From an uncultured Eubacteriales bacterium (lineage in GTDB: Bacteria > Bacillota > Clostridia > Oscillospirales > Acutalibacteraceae): a stretch of DNA of 64,000 nucleotides. The stretch is from assembly GCA_934630515.1 (NCBI GenBank), contig CAKTVV010000016.1, forward strand, positions 8,028-72,027, given 5' to 3'. The translations under genes were made by a program, and so were the position numbers. Shown piece after piece: positions 17,458 to 26,001 of this stretch. A model generated the notes under the pieces. The model searched no databases, was not told where the DNA came from, and saw only the letters and a list, made by a program, of their open reading frames with translations. The first letter of the stretch is position 1. The number at the start of each line of letters is the position of its first letter.

Positions 17458-17469
17458 TGACTTGCATCC

Positions 17470-17540
17470 CCCTTTGCGGTAATGAGTTTCCGCCGACAGA
17501 GCGGCGGCGCACCGGCTTCGGCAACGCCCTCCGCAAAGGG
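17470..17540 (-). promoter_or_regulatory. Structured pot leader that can sequester the potA SD
   Basis: On the minus strand CCCTTTGCGG (17540-17531) is the exact complement of CCGCAAAGGG (17479-17470), and the latter contains the potA SD. Between the arms is a second perfect stem, CCGCCG-CTCTGT-CGGCGG. Hiding the SD in the long stem would shut off translation; release would turn it on. The arrangement suits a riboswitch, protein-bound leader or RNA thermometer. I do not match it to a named class. Confidence 0.5.
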
Positions 17541-17638
17541 TTTTTCACAGTCGGACAAAAAGTCGGCTGCGGCGCTGTTTGGTCGGTACAGGACAATAAA
17601 AAATAGATGCAATTCGGGTTCTCCGAATAACAGGATAC

Positions 17639-17667
17639 AATATAGAATGGTTTTCCTCAAATGTCAA
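17639..17667 (-). promoter_or_regulatory. Sigma-A promoter of potABCD
   Basis: On the minus strand TTGACA (17667-17662), 17 bp, TATATT (17644-17639). Predicted start near 17632, leaving a leader of about 175 nt before potA. The rest of the gene-free stretch 17458-17842 is AT-rich; on the plus-strand side I see only the SD TAGGAGGA of the next gene and no convincing sigma-A promoter, so a sporulation sigma factor may read it. Confidence 0.88.
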
Positions 17668-17842
17668 TAGAAAATCCGAAAAATCCCGAAAAAAAAACGA
17701 AATTTTCCGGAAAAAACCTGTATTTTTTGCAAATTAGCGGGGATTTGTGTCATTTTCCCCCGGTTTGGCTCTGGATAATTCCCGTATTCTCTGTAATCCT
17801 ATGGTATCTGCCGAAATTTTTACAATTAGGAGGAATGTACAT

Positions 17843-18595
17843 ATGTCTATCCCCGATCCCGCCCGCACCGTTCCGGTCAAGGAGCTGATCGAACAATACA
17901 ACCGGGAGCTGATGGAGGTGTACCGCCAGCAGACGCCGCCCCCCAAGAGCTGGCTGGATGAGGAATTCCCTTTGCCGGACATTGCCCGGGACCGGCAGCG
18001 GCTGGCAGCGGCAGCGCCGACACAGGGGACCGTCTCCCCGCCCCCAGACAATATCCCGATCCCGCCGGCAGCGGAGCCGGCGCCGGCAAGCAATGAGAAT
18101 GCGCACATTCCTGAATTTCCGTATACCGACAGCGATCTGCAGGGAGAAGTGCCGATCCCGCCGCCGCCCATACCGACCTCGCCGACAGCATCCGACAAAC
18201 CGCTGCCGGAAAAACGCTTTGAAGGGTATCTGCGGGTATTCGTTTTCACCGGACAGACCGCCGAGCCACTCCCCGGCGCCCGAATCACCGTCAGCCGGGA
18301 TACCGAGACAGGTTCTGTGCTGTACGCCAATACGATCACCGATCGGGACGGGCTGACGCCGATCATTGTGCTGCCCTCGGTCGATCCGGCGCAGACAATG
18401 CAGCCGGGCACGGCTAAGCCCTACATCTCCTACGATATCCGGGTCAATGCCGACGGCTATCAGACCGCCATCTACAAGGGTGTACCGGTATATGGCGGCA
18501 ACAGCGTGACCCAATCCGCCGGGATGTATCCCCTGATCCCCGGTGCCGATGATATCCCGCTGGTATTCTACTCCGGCGGTCCGTCCAATCTGTAA
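17843..18595 (+). CDS. SleC pro-domain-like protein (stand-alone)
   Basis: 250 residues from ATG 17843 (SD TAGGAGGA); a longer frame starting at 17747 is not supported. N-terminal amphipathic helix (VPVKELIEQYNRELMEVYRQ), a Pro/Ala-rich linker (about 45-120) and a C-terminal all-beta, transthyretin-like domain (about 128-240) with ARITVSRDTETG, YISYDIRVNADGYQT and KGVPVYGG. From memory of the family this last domain resembles the N-terminal pro-region of clostridial SleC cortex-lytic enzymes, which normally precedes the catalytic part in the same chain. No signal peptide. The gene directly precedes the SleC-like catalytic gene. An alternative is a coat or cortex structural protein. Confidence 0.72.
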   Translation: MSIPDPARTVPVKELIEQYNRELMEVYRQQTPPPKSWLDEEFPLPDIARDRQRLAAAAPTQGTVSPPPDNIPIPPAAEPAPASNENAHIPEFPYTDSDLQGEVPIPPPPIPTSPTASDKPLPEKRFEGYLRVFVFTGQTAEPLPGARITVSRDTETGSVLYANTITDRDGLTPIIVLPSVDPAQTMQPGTAKPYISYDIRVNADGYQTAIYKGVPVYGGNSVTQSAGMYPLIPGADDIPLVFYSGGPSNL

Positions 18596-18610
18596 AAGGA
18601 GGAGCTCTAT

Positions 18611-20014
18611 ATGACCGGAACACCGTATATTCCCAACCAGATCGTGGTGCATCTGGGTGCGCCGGGACAGGCAGCCGAAAATGTGTATGTGTCATTCCCC
18701 GATTACATCAAGAATGTAGCATCCAGCGAGATCTACCCCACCTGGCCGGAAGCGGCACTGCGGGCAAATATTTATGCACAGATCTCTTTTGCTCTGAATC
18801 GATATTACACCGAGTGGTACCGCAGTCAGGGTTATGACTTCGATATCACCAATTCCACCCGCTACGACCAATCCTACGTCCCCGGACGGGACATCTATGA
18901 CAGTGTCAGCCGCATCGTCGATGAGATATTCAATTCCTATGTAGTGCGTCAGGGCAGCGTTGAGCCGTATTTCACCCAGTATTGCAACGGAACCACCACC
19001 ACCTGCAACGGATTATCCCAGTGGGGCACGGTGGCGCTGGCGGAGGAGGGGCTGGGCGCCTACGATATTCTCACCCGTTACTACGGCGATACCATTGATA
19101 TCGTCTCCGATGTGCCCATCCGCAACGGTTTGCCCTCCTACCCCGGCCGGGTGCTGCGGCAGGGAGACAATTCCAACGACGTGCAGCTCAAGCAGATCCA
19201 GCTCAACCGCATTTCCTCCAACTATCCCGGTATCCCTAAGATCGCTGCCGCCAACGGACTGTTCGGCGTGGATACCGTGGATGCAGTCAAGGCGTTTCAG
19301 CGTATTTTCAATCTGACCCAGGACGGTCTTATCGGTCCCGCCACCTGGAACCGGATCTCCTACATCTACAACGCCGTTAAACGACTCAGCGAGCTGGACA
19401 GTGAGGGAATCAGCCGGGATGAGCTGCCCAGTCAGTTTGAGGGGGAGATCTCGCTGGGCAGTCAGGGCATCGAGGTGCAATCCGTCCAGTATTTTCTGAA
19501 TGTAGTGGCAGCATTCTACGACACGATCCCCCGTATCGCCATCACCGGCATCTACGATCAGGCGACCGACGATGCCGTGCGGGCGTACCAGCAGACCTTT
19601 GGACTGCCGGTAGACGGCAGAATGGATCGGGAGACCTGGAACTCGCTGTACGATACCTATTTGAGTATTGTGGACACCAGCGCATTCATCGATGGCGGCG
19701 TACCGCTTTTTTCCGGACGGGCGTTGGCGCAGGGCTCCACCGGTGAGGATGTGGCCATGCTGCAGGAATATCTCAGTTATATTTCCCAGACCTATACGCA
19801 GATCCCAGCCCCCTCCGTCACCGGTGTATACGGCATGGAAACAGAAAATGCCGTGCGGGCATTTCAGCAGCTATTCGGATTGCCCGATACAGGGACGGTG
19901 GGTGCTGTCACCTGGGACACCATCGCCAGCACCTACTCCGATCTGCGTTTCGGCAACGCAAAGAGATTGGGGCAATACCCCGGCTCACCCATCCCACGGG
20001 AGGAAACCGCATGA
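18611..20014 (+). CDS. SleC-like spore cortex-lytic protein: SpoIID-like domain plus three peptidoglycan-binding domains
   Basis: 467 residues. Residues about 28-160 form a SpoIID/SleC-type lytic transglycosylase: DYIKNVASSEIYPTWP with the expected catalytic Glu40, ANIYAQISFALNRYYTEWYR, and QYCNGTTTTCNGLSQWGT. Three PG_binding_1 repeats follow (about 184-250, 281-350, 376-445), each ending in an xATWN/ETWN/VTWD motif. SleC has one or few; three is long. No signal peptide, as for enzymes packed into the spore during sporulation. Role inferred: cortex breakdown at germination. It overlaps the next gene by 4 bases. Start ATG has SD AAAGGAGGAG. Confidence 0.82.
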   Translation: MTGTPYIPNQIVVHLGAPGQAAENVYVSFPDYIKNVASSEIYPTWPEAALRANIYAQISFALNRYYTEWYRSQGYDFDITNSTRYDQSYVPGRDIYDSVSRIVDEIFNSYVVRQGSVEPYFTQYCNGTTTTCNGLSQWGTVALAEEGLGAYDILTRYYGDTIDIVSDVPIRNGLPSYPGRVLRQGDNSNDVQLKQIQLNRISSNYPGIPKIAAANGLFGVDTVDAVKAFQRIFNLTQDGLIGPATWNRISYIYNAVKRLSELDSEGISRDELPSQFEGEISLGSQGIEVQSVQYFLNVVAAFYDTIPRIAITGIYDQATDDAVRAYQQTFGLPVDGRMDRETWNSLYDTYLSIVDTSAFIDGGVPLFSGRALAQGSTGEDVAMLQEYLSYISQTYTQIPAPSVTGVYGMETENAVRAFQQLFGLPDTGTVGAVTWDTIASTYSDLRFGNAKRLGQYPGSPIPREETA

Positions 20015-20532
20015 ACGTGACAAACGACATCACCGCCGACGAGGCGGTATATATTCGGGAACTGCAGCGATACCTGCGCAGCATCCAGCGGGCTGTACAG
20101 GGCTACAGCAACGTACCGGTGGATGGCATCTACGGACGGGATACCGAGCTTGCAGTGCGCAGCTTTCAGCAATCGGTGGGGCTGCCGGTGACCGGCGACG
20201 TGGATCGACTCACTTGGGAGGCGCTGTTCGCCTCCTATCAAACGGTCGAGTATCTTAACTCCAACCCCTACTCCGTCTACGCATATCGGCAGGGACAGCC
20301 GCCGCTGATGGTGGGAACGCAAAACGATGCCGTCTATATGCTGCAGATCATTCTGCGGCAGCTAAAAAACAGCTACGAGGATATGCCTGCCGTCGAGCCC
20401 CCCACCGGTCTTTACTCCGAAAACACGGCGGCAGCGGTGCGATCACTGCAGCATCGCTCCGGCGTCAATGAAACCGGCGTCACCGATAAAGCCACCTGGG
20501 ATCGGATCATCACCCTATATAATCAGGAATAA
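20011..20532 (+). CDS. Protein with two peptidoglycan-binding domains
   Basis: 173 residues made of two PG_binding_1 repeats (about 15-80 and 96-170), with VDGIYGRDTELAVRSFQQ and GLYSENTAAAVRSLQ segments and closing DRLTWEAL and KATWDRI motifs. No catalytic domain and no signal peptide. The 4-base overlap with the SleC-like gene implies coupled translation. It looks like a detached C-terminal part of the same protein family and may target or anchor the enzyme on cortex glycan. Function otherwise unknown. Confidence 0.85.
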   Translation: MNVTNDITADEAVYIRELQRYLRSIQRAVQGYSNVPVDGIYGRDTELAVRSFQQSVGLPVTGDVDRLTWEALFASYQTVEYLNSNPYSVYAYRQGQPPLMVGTQNDAVYMLQIILRQLKNSYEDMPAVEPPTGLYSENTAAAVRSLQHRSGVNETGVTDKATWDRIITLYNQE

Positions 20533-20558
20533 GCCCCGACTGGAGAGGAGGACACCGA

Positions 20559-22112
20559 GTGAACCGCCGGACTTTTGTCAAAAACACCGCTGTAATGACC
20601 GTCACCTCGTTGCTGCTGCGCTCGCTGGGGATCGTTTTTCGCATTTTTATCTCCAACCGGGTGGGCGCCGAGGGCATGGGATTATATCAGCTGGTGTTTT
20701 CTGTTTATGTGTTGGGGACGGCGTTCGCTGCCGCCGGTCTGACCACCGCTGTCACCCGCATGGCGGCAGAGGCGCTGGCTCGGCGGGAGCCGGAAACCGC
20801 CTTTCGGGTGCTGCGCATGTCTGTAGCTTTGAGCCTGTGCATCGGCGCCGTTTCCGCCGGACTGCTGTATGGATTCGCTGCTCCCTTGGCCCGGCTGATC
20901 GGGGATAGCCGAGCAACGGCGGCGCTGGCGGTCAGCGGGATCGCTCTGCCCTTTATCGGGGTATCCAGCTGTCTGAAGGGCTACTTTATGGCACGGCGGC
21001 GAGCGACACCTCCCAGCGTCGCTCAAATCATGGAGCAGATCACCCGCATCGGCGGGATCTTGCTGACGCTGCGGCTGGCAGGCGATTGCTCTCTGGCGGA
21101 CGCCTGCCGCATTATCATATTAGGTGACGCCTTGTCGGAGATCGTCTGCTGCGGATGGCTGACCGCCGCTTATCGGTCGGATCGGCGCCGTCTGCGGCGC
21201 ACTGCATCTCCTGCTCCGGTGCCGGGAAAGCGACGCCTGCTCCGTCCACTGCTGACGATCGCCGTCCCGCTGACGGCAGGACGCTACCTCACCACCGGAC
21301 TGCGCACCGCCGAAAACGTGCTGGTTCCTGCCATGCTGACCCGGTTCACTTTGTCCGACACCCAGTCGCTGGAGCAATTCGGTGCTGTCAAGGGGATGGC
21401 CTTGCCACTGCTGTTCTTCCCTGCTGCCTTTCTGGTGACGCTGTCCAACCTGCTGGTGCCGGAGCTATCCGATGCACACGCTCTGGGACAAAAGCGACAG
21501 GTCGCCCGGCTCACCGGTCAGGCGCTACATATCACTCTGCTGGGCGCCTTGCTCATCGGATGTCTGTTCACTGTTTTTGGCCGGCAGCTGGGGCAATACC
21601 TGTACCACGACGACATGGTGGGACTGCTCCTGCAAATTCTCGGACCGCTCACCCCGGTGATGTATCTGGATACGGTAGCCACCGGGCTGCTGCGGGGCTT
21701 GGGGGAGCAGGTGCGTTCACTGTGGTACAGCGTAGCCGATTCGGTATTGCGTTTAACGCTGATCCCGCTGTTGTTACCTCGTTGGGGCATCACCGGATTT
21801 TTGTTTGTTATGCTGTTCAGTAATCTGCTGACTGCGTTTCTAAGCACGCACCGGCTGCTGACGGTCAGCGGCACCCACTTGGAAGTGGGACACTGGCTGC
21901 TGGCACCCGGGCTGGCTGCCGCCTTGGCCGGCGGCGGCTATATGGCGCTGCGGCAGATCGTGGGGCTGCCCAGCGGCTGGCCGTGGATCTTATTGGGCGG
22001 TACCGCCGTGGCCGGCGTCTATCTGGTGCTGCTGCCGCTGCTGGGGGGCATCACCGAAGAGGATCGGCAGCAGCTCGCTCGTCGAAAGGTACCGCAAAAG
22101 CTGACAACATAG
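20559..22112 (+). CDS. spoVB: SpoVB/MurJ-type polysaccharide flippase
   Basis: 517-residue MOP-superfamily membrane protein with about 14 helices; starts at GTG 20559 after SD GAGAGGAGG. The N-terminal TSLLLRSLGIVFRIFISNRVGAEGMGLYQLV is the SpoVB signature (cited by its part GAEGMGLYQLV). SpoVB proteins move lipid-linked precursors for spore cortex synthesis. Position behind two or three spore peptidoglycan genes supports this over a general MurJ or capsule flippase. It ends at a strong terminator. Confidence 0.87.
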   Translation: MNRRTFVKNTAVMTVTSLLLRSLGIVFRIFISNRVGAEGMGLYQLVFSVYVLGTAFAAAGLTTAVTRMAAEALARREPETAFRVLRMSVALSLCIGAVSAGLLYGFAAPLARLIGDSRATAALAVSGIALPFIGVSSCLKGYFMARRRATPPSVAQIMEQITRIGGILLTLRLAGDCSLADACRIIILGDALSEIVCCGWLTAAYRSDRRRLRRTASPAPVPGKRRLLRPLLTIAVPLTAGRYLTTGLRTAENVLVPAMLTRFTLSDTQSLEQFGAVKGMALPLLFFPAAFLVTLSNLLVPELSDAHALGQKRQVARLTGQALHITLLGALLIGCLFTVFGRQLGQYLYHDDMVGLLLQILGPLTPVMYLDTVATGLLRGLGEQVRSLWYSVADSVLRLTLIPLLLPRWGITGFLFVMLFSNLLTAFLSTHRLLTVSGTHLEVGHWLLAPGLAAALAGGGYMALRQIVGLPSGWPWILLGGTAVAGVYLVLLPLLGGITEEDRQQLARRKVPQKLTT

Positions 22113-22114
22113 AA

Positions 22115-22154
22115 AAAGCCACAGCTGTATCCCAAAGGATACGGCTGTGGCTTT
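22115..22154. terminator. Bidirectional terminator after spoVB
   Basis: An 18-bp stem with one G-U pair (22115-22132 with 22137-22154) and a CAAA loop, flanked by A/T runs. It separates convergent spoVB and the LCP gene. Confidence 0.88.
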
Positions 22155-22178
22155 ACACCTATCATCCTGTGCGGTGCC

Positions 22179-23285
22179 TTATTTTTGCACGGAGCGAAAC
22201 CAGTCTTTCTTCTCTACCGGGTGCAACTCCTCATACTCATCAATGGTCATATCCTCGTAAATTACCGCCTTGATCACAGCCGAGGCATAGTCCAGATCAT
22301 AATAAACGCAGTTGCTGCGGCTGGCGGGAGACTCCATGACAAATTCATACCGAGGTATGCGATTCTGCTCAAAGGTGGGCGATTTCAGCAGGATATCGAA
22401 CGCCAATCCCATAATCTCGCTGTAAGACAGGGAGGTTTCCATGTAAGGAGCGGCTGCCTTTGCCAAGCTGACATACTTTGTCTTGCTCATGGTCAGCGCT
22501 TTTTGGAAAAGCTGCTCCATCACATACCGCTGCCGATCCGTGCGGCCATAATCATCCGCACCGCCCCAGACGTTTTTCACATACCGGATGCGGGAATACG
22601 CCACCGCCTGCACCCCATTGGCATGAATGAGACCGGGTGCAGTCACCTTATATTGATCATAGTCCAGCCCCATATACTGGCAGATCTCCGCTATATAATC
22701 GTTGATCCCGGACTGATGGGTCGTACCATGGGCAGTGACCTCTGCATCGGTAAGGGTGATGTCAATGGTACCAATGGAATCAATGATCTTGGCTAATCCG
22801 TAAAAGTTCACGGTAACATATTCGGATATATCCAGATTGAAATTCTGATTCAGTGTTTTGATCGCCAGCTGAGGTCCGCCCTGCAAATAGGCACTGTTGA
22901 TCTTCGTGTAGCTGGTTTTTCCGCTTTTCTCGATCGCCACCAGCGAATCCCGCATCACCGAAAACAGCTTGATCTTTTTCGTCTCGGAATTCAGGCTGAG
23001 TATCATGATGCAGTCGGACAAGCCCTTGAATTCATCCGGCTTCCGGGCGTCCAGCCCAAACAAAGCGATATTCACGACCTTGCCGCTGAACTTATTCTCA
23101 AATCCCAATTCCTCCGGTTTGCTGACCTCAATGGGATTGTACTTATACTTCGGTAACCACAGAGATATAGCAATCGTGGCGACGATACCGATGATCAGCA
23201 CAAAGCAAAAGATCAGCAGGGCAAGACGCTGCGCCCGCTTTTTGCGGCGGCGCTTGCGCCGGTGTACTGCTGTGTGTTTATCCAT
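22179..23285 (-). CDS. LytR-CpsA-Psr (LCP) family glycopolymer ligase
   Basis: 368 residues. A very basic N-terminal tail (KRRRKKRAQR), one membrane helix (about 20-43), then an extracellular LCP domain with SDCIMILSLN, FSVMRDSLV, TKINSAYLQGG and DYGRTDRQRYVM, the conserved Arg/Asp set that binds polyprenyl pyrophosphate. It attaches teichoic acid or other glycopolymers to peptidoglycan. It is last in a transcript running galM-rsmD-coaD-coiled coil-LCP. Confidence 0.93.
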   Translation of the reverse strand: MDKHTAVHRRKRRRKKRAQRLALLIFCFVLIIGIVATIAISLWLPKYKYNPIEVSKPEELGFENKFSGKVVNIALFGLDARKPDEFKGLSDCIMILSLNSETKKIKLFSVMRDSLVAIEKSGKTSYTKINSAYLQGGPQLAIKTLNQNFNLDISEYVTVNFYGLAKIIDSIGTIDITLTDAEVTAHGTTHQSGINDYIAEICQYMGLDYDQYKVTAPGLIHANGVQAVAYSRIRYVKNVWGGADDYGRTDRQRYVMEQLFQKALTMSKTKYVSLAKAAAPYMETSLSYSEIMGLAFDILLKSPTFEQNRIPRYEFVMESPASRSNCVYYDLDYASAVIKAVIYEDMTIDEYEELHPVEKKDWFRSVQK

Positions 23286-23321
23286 GGAGAGCGATTCCTT
23301 TCGAGGCTTCCCTGCCTTCTT

Positions 23322-23810
23322 TTAATCCTTATTGTCCGTTGTCGGCTTCACACCGGATTGACCGCCCCGCAGGCTGGTGCGGGTCTGGCGCAGCTCGTTG
23401 GTCTGCTGCGCCAACACCTCCTCGGCTCGCCGCAGCAGAGACTCCGTATAGTCCTGCGCATTCTTCTTCATGTCCCGTGCCTTTTTCTGGGTCACAGACA
23501 AGATCTCGTTGGCTTTCTCCTGCGCCTGCCGCACGATCTCCTCATGAGATAAGATCTGATTGCGGCGCTCCTCCGCATTGCGAATGATGGTCTCCGCCTC
23601 TTTTTTGGCGGTATCGATGATATCGGTGCGGTCCCGCACGATGTTCTTCGCCTGCTTCACCTCGGTGGGCATAGCGGCACGCACGGCATCTAGCAGATTG
23701 CGGATCTGCTCCACATCCACCACCACCTTGCCGCCGGACAGCGGCATCGCCCAGGCGGCATCCAAAATATCGTCGATCTGCCGCAGATAATCTTCCGTAT
23801 TTAAGCTCAT
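23322..23810 (-). CDS. Coiled-coil protein of unknown function next to coaD
   Basis: 162 residues, mostly a charged coiled coil (about 45-145, for example RNAEERRNQILSHEE), with a short N-terminal helix (LRQIDDILDAAWAMP). It is cytosolic and resembles DivIVA- or ATPase-stalk-like proteins only in being coiled coil. Clostridial genomes often carry such a gene beside coaD and rsmD, so it is a real conserved gene; function unknown. Confidence 0.82.
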   Translation of the reverse strand: MSLNTEDYLRQIDDILDAAWAMPLSGGKVVVDVEQIRNLLDAVRAAMPTEVKQAKNIVRDRTDIIDTAKKEAETIIRNAEERRNQILSHEEIVRQAQEKANEILSVTQKKARDMKKNAQDYTESLLRRAEEVLAQQTNELRQTRTSLRGGQSGVKPTTDNKD

Positions 23811-23813
23811 AAC

Positions 23814-24305
23814 TCAACGATCCTTTCTGTACTTATCCAGAATATCCGGCAGAATACACGCCGGCACAAAATCGGATATGTCGCCGCCGTAGCCCGCCAC
23901 CTGCTTGACCAGACTGGAGGAGAGATACATATGCTCCGCCGTGGTCGTCAGAAACACAGTCTCCGCACGGCTATTCAGCTTGCGGTTGGTCAGCGCCATC
24001 TGAAATTCATATTCAAAATCGGACATAGCACGCAAGCCTTTTACGATCACATCTGCCTGCCTCATCTCCACATAATCCGCCAGCAATCCGTCGTAGCAAT
24101 CCACAACGACATGCTCCAGCCCATCGGCAGCTACCGCCCTGTTGAGCAGATTTACCCGTTCGGTCTGAGTAAACAGAGGGGATTTAGCACCATTGGTCAT
24201 GACCACCACGATCACCCGATCAAACAACCGGGAGGCACGTCGGATAATGTCCATATGTCCCTGCGTGACCGGGTCAAAGCTGCCCGGACATATTGCTGTG
24301 ATCAT
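23814..24305 (-). CDS. coaD: Phosphopantetheine adenylyltransferase
   Basis: Fourth step of coenzyme A synthesis: joins ATP and 4'-phosphopantetheine. 163 residues, normal length. Nucleotidyltransferase motif PGSFDPVTQGHMDII near the N terminus (T/HxGH) and the SSSLVKQVAGYGGDISDFVP region near the C terminus are intact. The start overlaps the rsmD stop by 4 bases. Confidence 0.97.
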   Translation of the reverse strand: MITAICPGSFDPVTQGHMDIIRRASRLFDRVIVVVMTNGAKSPLFTQTERVNLLNRAVAADGLEHVVVDCYDGLLADYVEMRQADVIVKGLRAMSDFEYEFQMALTNRKLNSRAETVFLTTTAEHMYLSSSLVKQVAGYGGDISDFVPACILPDILDKYRKDR

Positions 24306-24853
24306 ACGTCCTCCCCCTCACCGAAACGGTAAAAGCGCAGACACACACGGCCATAGCGTCGGGCACGGCTCAGATAAAAGCGATCCACCCGCATCGGCAA
24401 AGCCGTATCGCCGTCAGTCTCGCAAACGATCAACCCGCCGTCATTCACATGAGGCGCTACTGCCGGCAGCACGCTCTCCAGCAGCCCGGACGCATAGGGC
24501 GGATCCAGAAACACCAGATCGAACCGCTCCTTCGGACGGCGCAGATATCCTGCCGCCTCGGTGGCGATCACCTGCGCATGCTCCTCCAAACGGGCACGCC
24601 GCAGATTATCCCGGATGATCGGGATCGCCGCCGGGTTTTGATCCACAAAAATACAGGAGGCTGCCCCCCGGCTAAGCGCCTCGATGCCCAACTGACCGGA
24701 GCCGGCAAACAGATCTAGAACCCGCCGCCCCTCTATTTCAAATTGAATCGCAGAGAAAAGCCCCTCCTTAACCTTTTCGGTGGTGGGGCGAGTATCCTCT
24801 CCCGGGAGTGTGTTGAGCCGACACCCCCGGGCAGAGCCAGTAATGACACGCAT
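24302..24853 (-). CDS. rsmD: 16S rRNA (guanine966-N2)-methyltransferase RsmD
   Basis: 183 residues. Class I SAM-binding motif VLDLFAGSGQLGIEALSRGA and the catalytic DPPY motif (LVFLDPPYASGL). It modifies 16S rRNA in 30S assembly. The rsmD-coaD pair is a widespread coupled unit. Confidence 0.95.
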   Translation of the reverse strand: MRVITGSARGCRLNTLPGEDTRPTTEKVKEGLFSAIQFEIEGRRVLDLFAGSGQLGIEALSRGAASCIFVDQNPAAIPIIRDNLRRARLEEHAQVIATEAAGYLRRPKERFDLVFLDPPYASGLLESVLPAVAPHVNDGGLIVCETDGDTALPMRVDRFYLSRARRYGRVCLRFYRFGEGEDV

Positions 24854-24865
24854 AAGCCGTTCCTC

Positions 24866-25921
24866 TTATCGCTGCAGCTCCACATGAAACTGCGTTGTCG
24901 CCGTATATTCCTCCCCCGGATGCAGGGTGATGGAGGGAAACTCCGGATGGTTCACGCTATCCGGAAAACACTGCGTTTCCAGGCAGAAGCCCTCGTACTG
25001 ACTCCAGCAATGTCCCTCCTTGCCGTGCTGCTCCTTCAGGAAATTGCCGGAATAGACCTGAATACCGGGCAGATCGGTGGAGCAGACCAGCTTGATATGG
25101 CTGCGGGGGCTGACCGCTACCGCAGCCTCCTGCACCTCTGGGCGCTTTTCCTTTGCCAGCACGAAATTGTGATCCACGCCGTGCGCCAGAGCCACCTGCG
25201 GATGCTCACCGTGGATGCCCTCGCCGATGGGCTTCGGCTCCCGGAAATCCAGCGGCGTGCCCTCTACCGGCATATATTCGCCGGTAGGCGCAAACTGCGC
25301 ATCCACCGCCGTAATTGCATCGGCGTGGAGCTGCAGCAGCACATCCTCAATCGTGCCGCCGTCGTAGCCGTGAATATTGAAATAGGTGTGATTCGTCAGA
25401 TTGACGACGGTGGTCTTATCGGTCGTGGCATGATATGCCATCGTCAGCGTATTTTCCGTATCCAGCGTAAAGGTCACCGACACATGCAAAGTGCCGGGGT
25501 AGTGCTCCTCCCCATCCGGGCTGACATAATCAAACCGCACAGAGGGGGTCAGCCCCTCCGACAGCACTGTATATTCCCAGATCTTTTTATCAAAACCCAC
25601 AGCGCCGCCGTGGAGATGACCGCATTTGTCCTCCTCATTGCAGCACAGCTGAATGGGCTGACCCTCCAGCATGAATTTCCCGCCGGCGATCCGGTTGCAG
25701 ACACGCCCCACCGTCGCCCCGATATAGGAGCCGTTGGCGTCCTCATACCCGTCGATCCGATCATATCCCAGCACAATATCCTTGTCACGGAAAATAAAGC
25801 GTTGTATGGTGGCACCGTAATCCAGCACGGAGACCGCCGTACCCCGCACATTTTTCAGGGTGATCCGTTTGACCTCCCGACCATCCCGCAGGGTGCCGAA
25901 AGGTGAGATCTCAACAGACAT
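24866..25921 (-). CDS. galM: Aldose 1-epimerase (mutarotase)
   Basis: Interconverts the anomers of galactose, glucose and related sugars. 351 residues, full length. Catalytic-region motifs: NRIAGGKF, HLHGGAVGFDKKIWE, VNLTNHTYFNIHG and a late VQVYSGNF-like segment (IQVYSGNFL). No other sugar gene is adjacent. It has its own promoter at 25957-25985, which probably also drives rsmD and the genes after it. Confidence 0.95.
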   Translation of the reverse strand: MSVEISPFGTLRDGREVKRITLKNVRGTAVSVLDYGATIQRFIFRDKDIVLGYDRIDGYEDANGSYIGATVGRVCNRIAGGKFMLEGQPIQLCCNEEDKCGHLHGGAVGFDKKIWEYTVLSEGLTPSVRFDYVSPDGEEHYPGTLHVSVTFTLDTENTLTMAYHATTDKTTVVNLTNHTYFNIHGYDGGTIEDVLLQLHADAITAVDAQFAPTGEYMPVEGTPLDFREPKPIGEGIHGEHPQVALAHGVDHNFVLAKEKRPEVQEAAVAVSPRSHIKLVCSTDLPGIQVYSGNFLKEQHGKEGHCWSQYEGFCLETQCFPDSVNHPEFPSITLHPGEEYTATTQFHVELQR

Positions 25922-25956
25922 GAACCGTTCCTCCTCATAATATACCGTGTAGAAAC

Positions 25957-25985
25957 ATTATGCCATACTTCGGCTCATAATTCAA
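25957..25985 (-). promoter_or_regulatory. Sigma-A promoter of galM
   Basis: On the minus strand TTGAAT (25985-25980), 17 bp, CATAAT (25962-25957), followed by SD GAGGAGG before the galM ATG. Confidence 0.72.
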
Positions 25986-26001
25986 TACTTTATTTGCATT
26001 T

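Noticed and set aside
17430..17660. Upstream open frame in the pot leader as a regulatory peptide
   Set aside because: Its start lies within the promoter, upstream of the predicted transcript start, so it would not be translated as read.
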